A stretch of DNA of 17,312 bases from positions 1 through 17,312 of the forward strand of contig JBAWVO010000128.1 in the NCBI GenBank assembly GCA_037147235.1, written 5' to 3'. The DNA is from JANXQG01 sp037147235. Lineage in GTDB: Bacteria; Planctomycetota; Planctomycetia; Pirellulales; Thermoguttaceae. The number at the start of each line of letters is the position of its first letter. The first letter of the stretch is position 1. Positions 1 through 7,580 of this stretch are shown one piece after another. Both the position numbers and the translations under genes were made by a program. The notes under the pieces were generated by a model. That model was not told the origin of the DNA, did no database searches, and was given only the letters and a program-made list of their open reading frames with translations.

Positions 1-120
1 AGCCCTGGCTGCCCCCTTTGCCCCAAGCGGAACCCTGGCTGCCTCCTTTGCCCCAGGCGGAACCCTGGCTGCCTCCTTTGCCCCAAGCGGAGCCCTGGCT
101 GCCTCCTTTGCCCCAGGAGC
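1..120 (-). repeat. 30-bp in-frame tandem repeat, four copies
   Basis: Four head-to-tail 30-bp units occupy 1-30, 31-60, 61-90 and 91-120 and may continue past the left edge. Each encodes the decapeptide GSAWGKGGSQ on the minus strand. Most differences between units are third-position changes (GGT/GGC, GCT/GCC, GGA/GGG). The unit at 91-120 has lost the alanine codon where it joins the upstream polyglycine part. Confidence 0.9.
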
Positions 121-304
121 CGCCTCCACCCCCACCGCTATGGCTAGAAGCACCACCGCCACCGTGAGGTATTGAAAATCCGCCGCCGCCCTTAGCAAAG
201 ACAGAATTGCCTGTATCGAGAACCAAGCTCGATGCCAGCAATACGGCGACTGCCACGGCAGGCAATCGAATCCACGACTTGACCGAAAAAATACTCGCGT
301 TCAT
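1..304 (-). CDS. Secreted glycine-rich protein with decapeptide repeats (C-terminus beyond window)
   Basis: This reading frame starts at an ATG at 304 and stays open to the left edge, giving 101 visible residues and no stop. An AAGGGA stretch about 9 nt upstream is a possible ribosome binding site. Residues 1 to about 37 look like a signal peptide: a short basic start (MNASIFSVKSW), a hydrophobic run rich in A, V and L, then a V-F-A site before a lysine. After that come glycine runs (GGGG, GGGGGG) and about four copies of the decapeptide GSAWGKGGSQ; the first copy lacks the alanine. The conserved Trp and Lys in every unit, and only silent differences between most copies, argue for real coding. 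I recognise no family and no enzymatic domain. A structural or cell-surface role is possible but is inference. It lies 108 bp downstream of the HEAT gene on the same strand. The true length is unknown. Confidence 0.72.
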   Translation of the reverse strand, partial: MNASIFSVKSWIRLPAVAVAVLLASSLVLDTGNSVFAKGGGGFSIPHGGGGASSHSGGGGGGSWGKGGSQGSAWGKGGSQGSAWGKGGSQGSAWGKGGSQG

Positions 305-412
305 GTTCTCATTCCCTTCAAAAAAGTGTTCTTGAACTCCGGGGTGTTGTCGCCTCCGTAGTACTAAACCGAGTTCGGCCCCGTTATCGGACACAATTTT
401 GCAAAATGGGTG

Positions 413-2059
413 CTATCGCGTTCCCTTGGCCTTTTTCAGGGCAGTCTGGGCGGTTTCGCGGACATGCCGGGACTTGTCGTTTCGGAGCCCTTGCAGGGCT
501 TGATCGACGTTTTCCGCAGCCGGGTCGATTGCGCCAAGGCTTTCGGCCGCCAGGGATCGAATCGCCCGGTCTTTATCGTTCAAGACCGCGATGATGGCAG
601 GAACAGCCTCTTTAGCTGCAGGCCCCAGGTCACCGAGAGCCTGAATGGCCGCTTGGCGAACTTCGTTGTCCGAGTCACCAAGAGCTGCCGTAAGAGCGGG
701 CACGGCTGCCTGAGCTTCTCGTCGCATATCGCCGATCGCGCTGATAGCTGCCAGGCGAATCTCAGACGCTTCGTCCTTCAGGGTGGCGATCAGCACAGGC
801 AGGACCAATTCGGCGTTCGAAGCGAGTTCTCCGAGGGCTTGTGCCGCGGAACGGCGAACGGCCAGATCCTCGCCCTTGTTCGTCAAGACCTCGATGAGGG
901 CCTTGGTGGCCGAAGCTCCCCGAGAGCCAAAATCCGTCAAAGATTCGGCCGCAGCCTGACGGATTTCGGCATCATTGCTTTTCAAGAGATCAACGAGGAC
1001 TTGCGTCGCGGCATCCGCATCGGTGCCCAGGTGTTCCAGGACGATGGCCGCCCGCAATCGCAGGTTTTCGCGCTTATCCGTCAACAGATTGCGGACTGCG
1101 GCAGCCGCGCCTCTCGCAGCAGGACCAATCTCATACAGGGCATGAATCACTTCCTCGCAAAGAACGGCGTCTTTGCTATCCTGCAAGGCTTGGGCAAGGG
1201 CTGGAGCTGCCGGCTCGGCATCCGGACCGATTGCCTGGAGCGCGACGGCGGCCTTGACACGGACGCTCTTTTCGGTGTCCTTCAGCGCGCCGGCAAGGGC
1301 ACTCACGGCCGGCTTGGCAATCTTGCCCCTTGCTGCCAGCAAGTCGCAGGCCAATTCGCGAGTCGCCGGCCGCGGATCGTTCAAACTCGCAATCAGAACG
1401 GGAATTCCCTCGCTGCCGGACTGATTGAGGAGATCCAGAGACAAGAGGGCCTGAATGCGGATCAGACTGCTGCCATCCCCTAATACCGACCTCAAGCCCG
1501 CCAGGACTTCCGGAGAACTGACACCCACTTCGCCCAAGGCTTCAATGGCGGCTAGTCGCACCCCTTCCTCCGGATCACCAAGAGCTTTTACGAGGGCGGG
1601 AATCGCGACCTTGGCATCCGAACCAATCTGCCCCAGAGACTCAGCGGCCAGAATCCGGACCCCTGCTTCTTTGTCCGCGAATGCTTCGGTGAGAGGCTCG
1701 ATCGCCCCACGAGCGTTGCCTTCGATAGCCACCAGGGCACCGGCGGCCTCTAGGCGGATTCTTGAATTTTTTTCCTTCAGGGCTTTGCGGAGGAGGATCA
1801 CCACGTCTTGGCTTCCTGAGTCGAGTTGCCGTATGGCGCGGATCGCTCGCCACCGGATGAACCAGGCGTCGTCATTGTCTTTGTAGGCACTGATCCAATA
1901 ACTCAGGGGCCGGCCCATATAAAGGCCGCCCGTCTCGACTGCCGGTTCGTCGCTTGCGTATGCGGCATCAACATTTTCCGGCCCGTTTTCTCCCGCGGAG
2001 ACCGAAAAGGGGAGTCCCAAAAGTGTAATCATGACCCCAAAATAGCAGACCGTCTTCAT
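413..2059 (-). CDS. Secreted HEAT-repeat protein (about 15 repeats)
   Basis: The product (548 aa) is a signal peptide followed almost entirely by HEAT/PBS-lyase-type helical repeats of 32-36 residues. About 15 can be counted, with the recurring pattern 'A(I/V)PAL..AL.D....VR.AA..ALG.(I/L)G'. The first is the divergent 'MGRPLSYWI..YKDNDD...RWRAIRAI' form that often opens planctomycete HEAT proteins. No catalytic domain is visible. HEAT arrays are protein-binding scaffolds, so a binding role outside the cytoplasm is likely, but the partner is unknown. I chose ATG 2059 because it gives a compact signal peptide (MKTVCYFG..., A-G-E after SVSA). An in-frame ATG at 2086 and a TTG at 2128 are alternatives, and none has a strong ribosome binding site. 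It lies 218 bp downstream of the gene at 2278-3741 and is co-oriented with it. Confidence 0.9.
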   Translation of the reverse strand: MKTVCYFGVMITLLGLPFSVSAGENGPENVDAAYASDEPAVETGGLYMGRPLSYWISAYKDNDDAWFIRWRAIRAIRQLDSGSQDVVILLRKALKEKNSRIRLEAAGALVAIEGNARGAIEPLTEAFADKEAGVRILAAESLGQIGSDAKVAIPALVKALGDPEEGVRLAAIEALGEVGVSSPEVLAGLRSVLGDGSSLIRIQALLSLDLLNQSGSEGIPVLIASLNDPRPATRELACDLLAARGKIAKPAVSALAGALKDTEKSVRVKAAVALQAIGPDAEPAAPALAQALQDSKDAVLCEEVIHALYEIGPAARGAAAAVRNLLTDKRENLRLRAAIVLEHLGTDADAATQVLVDLLKSNDAEIRQAAAESLTDFGSRGASATKALIEVLTNKGEDLAVRRSAAQALGELASNAELVLPVLIATLKDEASEIRLAAISAIGDMRREAQAAVPALTAALGDSDNEVRQAAIQALGDLGPAAKEAVPAIIAVLNDKDRAIRSLAAESLGAIDPAAENVDQALQGLRNDKSRHVRETAQTALKKAKGTR

Positions 2060-2164
2060 GCTGTTTCTCACATTAAAATGGAACATGGTAAAACTCGTTT
2101 GTTGGAGGAGGTTTGGAAAAATGAACAACTCAATTACGTTAACTCGCGTGCCGGAAACGCCGTC

Positions 2165-2197
2165 ACCCGCGAGAGCGAAAAAATCGCTCTCACGGGT
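2165..2197. terminator. Strong hairpin between two minus-strand genes
   Basis: The arms 2165-2178 (ACCCGCGAGAGCGA) and 2184-2197 pair over 14 bp with one C/T mismatch (G-U tolerated in one RNA sense), around a five-A loop. On the minus strand it lies 81 nt after the stop of the 2278-3741 gene and upstream of the HEAT start. No U-run follows it, so it may be a factor-dependent terminator, an RNA-processing hairpin, or a 5' leader element of the HEAT gene. Confidence 0.5.
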
Positions 2198-2277
2198 TCT
2201 GTGCGTGGATTCCGAGGCTGCTTCAAAACCTGGCCGGGGAGGTTTTCCTGCTGCCGACGGAGATCTAAAGCAATCTG

Positions 2278-3741
2278 CTACTTTGGCACCTTGTAGTATC
2301 GGATAACCACGTGATCGCTGGGCGGCCCTGACTGGAAGTCCGCATACTTGAGATTCTCCGATCCCTTATCGCTTGCGTTGCCGGCCATGAGTCCACGCGT
2401 CGACCGAAAATTGGTGCCTTGCGTCAGACCTCTCTGCAATTCCTCGAGCGACGTAGCAGGGCCGGCGGGCATGACCTGCTGCGACGGGTGTCGAATGCTC
2501 CGTGAAAGTGCAACTTGTTGCGCAGCCGGGGCACCGGGCTTGATCACGAAGAGCTCAATTAGTCCGGCCGACTTTTCGCTGCCAAGATCGTCGAGAATGG
2601 ATTGTGTGTCTTCCACCCCAAAGCCGACGATGGGCACATAGGTCTTGCCATCCTTCTGATGAAATCCCCGAATCGCGAATTGCGTACCGGGAGCGAGAAT
2701 CCAAGGCTGCATCTGATCGGGCAAACCTGTATCCTCATAAAGCGTGCTTACGCCGTTAACCGTCAGCACCAGACCGAGGGTCGAACCGCCGGTGTTCTTC
2801 ACACCGAACGTGACTTTTTGCCCTGGTTGGGGATCGGCAATGACGAAATTACGGCCGCCGGGGGAATCCGGATCGGCCTGCGGAGCCTGGGCCACACCAT
2901 CGTAGTAAACCGTCCATTCGACCGGGAATGATTTATCGGAGTTGTCGAGGCTCACGACGGTTTCCATCTGGGACGAAGAGTCGGTACCGTTCGTCACCCC
3001 GTTCTCAACCTTAGGCTCCGGCAGGGAGTCGGTCGTCGTCGGATTGCCTGAGGGCGGAGGATCTCCATCCTCGATGATATCGCCCGCCGCCGCAATTCCT
3101 CGACTGAGCTTCACCTGCTTCACCGAGTATCCACGGCCCAAATCTGCCAGGATATAACGGTCGGATTTTACTTTGAATTCGCTCACCGGCTTTTTCGTCA
3201 AACTGCCGGTGCGATCAATCGCCTCGATCGTGACGATGGCCGTGCGGTAGTCGCTGCTTACGGCCACCTTTCCCGTCAGGAAGGTATCGACGGGCACCTG
3301 CCGGGGAGGTTTTCCCCATAGGAGTGGGTACTCGACCTTAAAAAGGTTCTTTCGATCGGCAACCGTGCGATAACTAGTGACATGGCCTTTCTTGGCGGCG
3401 AAATCCACGATTCCGATCGGCGGTGCTTCAGGATTCGCCGCAAAGACGAGAGAGTGCTGCACGCGATCGACCATGTTGTTCACGATCAAACCCCCGCGAA
3501 ACTGCGGCAGTTTATCACCTTTCTGCAAGCGGAAAGGCAGAACTCCTACATTCTTGCACCCTTTTTGCACCAGATACTTCGTAATCTCCGGGGCATGGCT
3601 GATAAGTGCTTCGTCGATCCGGTCCGCCCGCGAAACGCTGGGGACTCCCATGCAGATCGCCAATCCGGCGACCAGCACCAAACTGAAGCGCGCGACCGAC
3701 GATTGCGAGCTTCGTTTCACTCCATCTGATTTCCAATCCAT
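2278..3741 (-). CDS. Secreted two-domain protein of unknown family (paralogue of 7581-8996)
   Basis: The product is 487 aa. The start is set by AAGGAG just upstream of two adjacent ATGs (3744 and 3741); 3741 gives the better 6-nt spacing. Residues 1-39 are a signal peptide (basic, then 'FSLVLVAGLAICMGV', site after S-R-A). Residues about 40-215 form a first domain with the motifs 'KYLVQKG..NVGVLPFRL', 'NNMVDRVQ', 'TSYRT..DRK.LF' and 'DTFLTGKVA'. A Pro/Thr/Ser/Asn-rich linker follows (about 220-270). A second domain (about 280-400) has 'VTFGVKNTG', 'VNGVSTLYEDTGL' and 'WILAPGTQFAIRGF'. The protein at 7581-8996 has the same motifs in the same order. The 'VGVLPF' strand superficially resembles the VLPF motif of CsgG/FlgO-like periplasmic domains, but I cannot assign a family. 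It lies 191 bp downstream of the caspase gene, suggesting a partner of that protein (inference). Confidence 0.88.
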   Translation of the reverse strand: MDWKSDGVKRSSQSSVARFSLVLVAGLAICMGVPSVSRADRIDEALISHAPEITKYLVQKGCKNVGVLPFRLQKGDKLPQFRGGLIVNNMVDRVQHSLVFAANPEAPPIGIVDFAAKKGHVTSYRTVADRKNLFKVEYPLLWGKPPRQVPVDTFLTGKVAVSSDYRTAIVTIEAIDRTGSLTKKPVSEFKVKSDRYILADLGRGYSVKQVKLSRGIAAAGDIIEDGDPPPSGNPTTTDSLPEPKVENGVTNGTDSSSQMETVVSLDNSDKSFPVEWTVYYDGVAQAPQADPDSPGGRNFVIADPQPGQKVTFGVKNTGGSTLGLVLTVNGVSTLYEDTGLPDQMQPWILAPGTQFAIRGFHQKDGKTYVPIVGFGVEDTQSILDDLGSEKSAGLIELFVIKPGAPAAQQVALSRSIRHPSQQVMPAGPATSLEELQRGLTQGTNFRSTRGLMAGNASDKGSENLKYADFQSGPPSDHVVIRYYKVPK

Positions 3742-3932
3742 CATCTTCTCCTTGGTAATAGGGGGATTACGCCCCAGGGATAAACTCGACACCAAATACA
3801 TCATCACGATTTCTGGGCAGCAGACATTTGACGCGCACCGGTCCGACTTCAAACCTCCGCTCTGTTGTCATTAACCGCAGAAGCAGCCTACATCGGACAA
3901 AAAGTTTCCAAATTTCATAAGTTGTTGATTAA

Positions 3933-6900
3933 CTAGAGATTACAAGCAATCGGCATTTTTTTCGCGGTTGGTGGAATGAAGGCCGCGGGCGTTTGTACTG
4001 CGTCATCCCCCAAGACCGGCCGCGACAGCTCGACAATTTTCGGCACGCGTTTGCTGACGTAGGAAAATAAATCATCCACCGTGAGTATCCCATCCCGATC
4101 TGTATCCGCGACGGCAAAGCGATCTCCCAGGGCCTCAATCAAAGCACCCGTGAAGGCACCATGGGCAAGGAACGGAATGTCATGCGACTCTTCGTTCGCG
4201 CCACAGCCGGCAAGGATGATCGGCCCCACGCCATCGGGTGTCACTTCGCGAATCGTACTCGTGCTGCCCGAGTGACAGCAATCGAGCAAGACAAGCTTCC
4301 TGCAAGGTATCTGTGCGAGGAGCCTGCTCAAATCCGCAAGGTGCAATCCCGTCGTGTAAGGACGACTCGTATCGAAATTGGGGCAAACAAAACAGAAGGT
4401 TTCCGGCTTGTATGCCTTCGGTCCGACCGGCTTCGCATAGCCGTGACCTGCGAGGAACAGTACGAACAGGTCATCGGGAGCTACGTTCTTGCTCACCTGC
4501 TGCAAAGCACTCACCAGCGTCTCATTGCAAACCTCCTTATTCAAGAGTTTTTTGGCGGACATCGCGCTATAAAGTTGCGTTTCCCCTTGCCTTTGCCAGA
4601 ACTCACAAACCTTATTGGCATCGGAAACCGGAAATAATAAATTGGGCACCCCCTCTTTTGCGCCTCTCGCGTTGACGATCACGGCACTGCTGTAGTCTTG
4701 GACGCCCACGAACAGGCCACGGATTCGCGGACGCTTTGAAGGAGATGGCCCCAAGAGTGTTAACTGCTCGGAATCCCCGCGGACACCGGCCGAATTCCGT
4801 ACCTGGGCCATGACAACATTCTTTCCTGGCCGCAGTTGATATCGCGGCACTTTGACGGTTTCCTTCCCCTGCTTATCGATCGGAAACCAAGGCTTGACCT
4901 GGTACTCGTTATTAAGCCACAGTGCCACGTGGGTTGGCTGGTCTGGTTTTGTCTCGGCGCGAGGCGACAGGCGAATATCGACATCGATCTCTTTCTGCTC
5001 CGGTCGGAACGGGCGAACCGCAATGTCAATCTTGGGGGGCAAGAGTTCCGGGATCGAGACACGCTCGGAAACAAAATTTGCCTCGCGGAACATCTCCACC
5101 ACCTTGTCGGGACGGTGAAACAGACGCCGGAATCGCTCGGCCTCGTGAAACTCAGGGGTCTGCCGGACGCTTTCGTTGATTTCCCAGCCGATGTAGAAAT
5201 CGCCGTTCGTCGACGTGTCGTAGAAGTAGTCTCGCCAGCGCCAAAGAACCCACTCATTATCCTGTGTGGCGAAAAACTTCCACTGGGGCCGCTGGCGAAC
5301 CGTGGTCAGCATGTCAATCGGCTCGCGCTGGCCGGGCCTGGCGACCTTGAAGAACAACTCCTTGCCCGGCTCCGGATGGCGCAGGCGGTCAATCCATGCG
5401 GCGGCACCGCCGGCGACAGGCTTGGCCGCAAAGGCCAAAAAGGTAATCGCATCTCCCGGACTCAAACCGGACTCCCATGCCGGGCTCCCGGAGGCAACCT
5501 CCCCAACGCGAAGCTCTTCGCCGCGAATTTTAAAGGAAGCTCCCAACTCAGCCTGATAGGGCCAATCCTCCAGGCTGAAGCAAGCGATGGTCTGATCCCT
5601 CGAACTGGAGACTAGGTATTTCTGATCTTCGGACAGGCCGATCGATGTCACATCGTCCGCATGGCCCACGAAGATTCGCACACGCTGCGGACCCGACGGC
5701 CGGAGTTCAAAAAGGCTGATGCCCCAACGATGCCCCACGGCCAATCTCACCGGCTTGTCACCCACGGGACGAATCCATGCGTAGCATCGCGGCAGGACAT
5801 CGACGAAGCGGTCGAAATGCAGATCGAAGCTTTGATTCTTTCCGTTGAGAACATGCCACAAATACTGGTTTGTCCGGTCAGGCTGAACCCTCCACCCATC
5901 GACGGTTTCCAGCGGCAGAACCGGTTGGAATCGTTCGGGCATGGCGGCCCAACGACGCTGTACGAGGTCGAATACCCGCCATGCCCCCGTCCCCCAGTCG
6001 TTGAATCCGCGGGGATCGGCACTGCGCTGCCAACGAAAGCCGAGAGAGCGCCGATCAGACGAGAACGCGGTCTGCCAGATGCATCGTCCTGGGCCGCGGA
6101 TTTCACTCTCGGCCAAGCCGGTTTCAGTGTTCCATAGCGTGACTTCAAAATCATTCCCACCGGCAACGGCCATGTGTTTGCCATCGGGATGCATCGCTAC
6201 CGCATCGGCCAGATAGCTGCACGGCGGCCGGAATGCACGAAACTTCCGCTCTTTCAAGTCGTACAATCGTACCGTGGATTGTATTGGCTTGAACAGCCGC
6301 GATTGCTCGGTCACAGTGTCCGCAACGATCGCCAAGGTTAGGCCACCTCGGTCGACCGACAAGCGGCTTGCCGCAGTGCCTTCCTCCATTGGGATTCCAC
6401 GTATTTTCGCCCCTTGGACGCTGCAAAGCTCGACAACGCTTCGCAGACCTTGACTGTCTCGGGCAGCGACAGCAAACCATTTGCCGTCCGGCCCGAGTAC
6501 GGCGCATTCGACCTCCTGAACATCCAGGCGAAACGAAGCGACTTGTGGTTGGTTGCGCGGCGACAAAGTCCAACGTCGAACCGTGCCATCCCGAGCCACG
6601 GCCATCACCTGCTGGTCATCCAGAAATGCTGCCAGGCGGATGTGGTTATCGGCGATCCCGGTCGGCAGCGTCATTTGGATAATCTCGTTCTCTTTGCCTT
6701 CGAGATTCCAGACCCAAACGGCACCCGCGGCGTTGCCAAAGACGAGTTGCTTCCCAGAAGGAGAGAAACCGATCGAGGTCACGATCGCACTACTGTCGGG
6801 CTTCGTCAGGGCATGCACGACTTGCCCGGTTTGACGATCGAGGACAATCACGGCTCCAGTAATCAGCCCGCAACCGCCAATGGCAACGCACTTTGCATCG

Positions 6901-7226
6901 GCATCGGGTGAAAGAGCCATCGTTCTGATGGCACCGCGTTGTTCACGCCAGGTGGCCCAGCGTAAGGTGACCGTCTTGTCGGGCATGAGTCGCGCGCCTT
7001 CCAACGGCCAAGCTCTCACCACCTTGTCGGCCCCCGCCGCCATCAAACATTTACCGTCGGGGGTAAAAGAAAGCGCATTGCAAGGAGCAGTCGTCGTCTT
7101 GGTTTCGATAACCAAGCCGGGTGTTTTTAACGCCCCGCGACGATTCTCTTGTGCGGAGGCATATTGCCCGCCGACCACCACTAGGAGTAGCATCACAAGA
7201 ATCAACTCGACGTGAATTACTCGCAT
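3933..7226 (-). CDS. Secreted caspase-fold (C14) peptidase with WD40 propeller, PDZ-like domain and EF-hand
   Basis: The product is 1097 aa from ATG 7226; an in-frame ATG at 7241 and a TTG at 7268 also exist, and no start has a clear ribosome binding site. Residues 1-25 are a signal peptide (MRVIHVELILVMLLLVVV..., A-Q-E after YAS). Residues about 40-565 carry WD40-like blades ('A.SFTPDGKCL', 'VWVWNLEG', 'DVTSIGLSEDQKYLVSSSRDQTI'). A PDZ-like domain follows (about 570-650; 'VASGSPAWESGLSPGDAI'), then the 'YFYDTSTNGDFYIGWEIN' plus 'AERFRRLFHRPDKV' segment often found in WD40-caspase proteins, then a beta-rich region. The C-terminal C14 domain (about 840-1085) has catalytic His928 in AGHGY and Cys984 in DCCHSG, both intact. 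Residues 1041-1052 form a canonical EF-hand loop. The family cleaves after basic or acidic residues depending on the member; specificity here is unknown. It is flanked by two paralogous secreted proteins. Confidence 0.93.
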   Translation of the reverse strand: MRVIHVELILVMLLLVVVGGQYASAQENRRGALKTPGLVIETKTTTAPCNALSFTPDGKCLMAAGADKVVRAWPLEGARLMPDKTVTLRWATWREQRGAIRTMALSPDADAKCVAIGGCGLITGAVIVLDRQTGQVVHALTKPDSSAIVTSIGFSPSGKQLVFGNAAGAVWVWNLEGKENEIIQMTLPTGIADNHIRLAAFLDDQQVMAVARDGTVRRWTLSPRNQPQVASFRLDVQEVECAVLGPDGKWFAVAARDSQGLRSVVELCSVQGAKIRGIPMEEGTAASRLSVDRGGLTLAIVADTVTEQSRLFKPIQSTVRLYDLKERKFRAFRPPCSYLADAVAMHPDGKHMAVAGGNDFEVTLWNTETGLAESEIRGPGRCIWQTAFSSDRRSLGFRWQRSADPRGFNDWGTGAWRVFDLVQRRWAAMPERFQPVLPLETVDGWRVQPDRTNQYLWHVLNGKNQSFDLHFDRFVDVLPRCYAWIRPVGDKPVRLAVGHRWGISLFELRPSGPQRVRIFVGHADDVTSIGLSEDQKYLVSSSRDQTIACFSLEDWPYQAELGASFKIRGEELRVGEVASGSPAWESGLSPGDAITFLAFAAKPVAGGAAAWIDRLRHPEPGKELFFKVARPGQREPIDMLTTVRQRPQWKFFATQDNEWVLWRWRDYFYDTSTNGDFYIGWEINESVRQTPEFHEAERFRRLFHRPDKVVEMFREANFVSERVSIPELLPPKIDIAVRPFRPEQKEIDVDIRLSPRAETKPDQPTHVALWLNNEYQVKPWFPIDKQGKETVKVPRYQLRPGKNVVMAQVRNSAGVRGDSEQLTLLGPSPSKRPRIRGLFVGVQDYSSAVIVNARGAKEGVPNLLFPVSDANKVCEFWQRQGETQLYSAMSAKKLLNKEVCNETLVSALQQVSKNVAPDDLFVLFLAGHGYAKPVGPKAYKPETFCFVCPNFDTSRPYTTGLHLADLSRLLAQIPCRKLVLLDCCHSGSTSTIREVTPDGVGPIILAGCGANEESHDIPFLAHGAFTGALIEALGDRFAVADTDRDGILTVDDLFSYVSKRVPKIVELSRPVLGDDAVQTPAAFIPPTAKKMPIACNL

Positions 7227-7251
7227 CGGAAATCTTAGCATCGGAAATCTT
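7223..7251 (-). repeat. Tandem 14-bp direct repeat carrying two in-frame start codons
   Basis: The sequence GCATCGGAAATCTT occurs at 7223-7236 and again at 7238-7251, a 15-bp period. On the minus strand each copy contains an ATG in the caspase frame (7226 and 7241), five codons apart. It looks like a small duplication of the translation start. It extends the n-region of the signal peptide by M-L-R-F-P if the upstream ATG is used. Confidence 0.75.
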
Positions 7252-7580
7252 CGCTGTTTCAAAATCAATGCTGAAGCAAAACAATACGACTCTACTGGAG
7301 GCTTAAAAAGTGCCCAAAGTACTCAAAGTGCCATTGAACTGTGTCAAGGAACAACGATTCTATACTGCTCGCGGTTGAGACTGACACTAACCCGAAGCGC
7401 GAGCGAGGTTGCTAAGTCGTTGCCTCGCTTGCGCTTCGGGTTGGTATGGATTGGGACAATCTCAACCGCGGACAGTATAACAGTAATTGCCTTTTCGCGA
7501 TACAGCCACCCCCCTAATTAACCGCCCTTATCGGCATGGTTTTCTTTTGGGTTCCAGGCTTTGGCTCCACGGAGCGTTTA
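7227..7580. other. Long spacer upstream of the caspase gene
   Basis: This 354-bp gap has no convincing gene. It holds the duplicated start region (7223-7251), the nested palindrome (7361-7479), and on the minus strand a perfect TTGACA at 7347-7342 that could be a -35 box for the caspase gene. The matching -10 at 16-18 bp spacing is poor (GAGTAC or AGTACT), so a standard housekeeping promoter there is only weakly supported. A CAAAGT direct repeat lies at about 7314-7329. Positions 7480-7580, just past the stop of the upstream gene, show nothing clear. Confidence 0.5.
7361..7479. repeat. Nested palindromic element (MITE-like or intergenic repeat)
   Basis: There are two concentric inverted repeats. 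The outer arms 7361-7380 (TATACTGCTCGCGGTTGAGA) and 7460-7479 match at 18 of 20 positions. The inner arms 7389-7408 (AACCCGAAGCGCGAGCGAGG) and 7423-7442 match at 19 of 20, around a 14-nt loop. The element starts and ends with TATACTG/CAGTATA, so a TA target duplication of the IS630/Tc1-mariner kind is conceivable. It encodes nothing. From memory, the inner motif resembles an abundant planctomycete intergenic repeat; I could not check this. Confidence 0.8.

Noticed and set aside
1..120. CRISPR array
   Set aside because: The 30-bp repeats are directly adjacent with no spacers and are in frame with a coding sequence, so they are a protein tandem repeat.
410..1483. Plus-strand open frame of 357 codons
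   Set aside because: It lies antisense to the HEAT gene. The HEAT frame has clear repeats and a signal peptide; this translation is low-complexity with no domain. It is an effect of codon bias in the repeats.
3742..3852. N-terminal extension of the secreted protein at 2278-3741
   Set aside because: The extension would bury the signal peptide, while AAGGAG sits exactly upstream of the ATG pair at 3744/3741.
7361..7479. Structured RNA gene or tRNA
   Set aside because: The fold is a simple pair of nested inverted repeats without tRNA landmarks or any recognised ncRNA motif. A repeat or mobile element explains it better.
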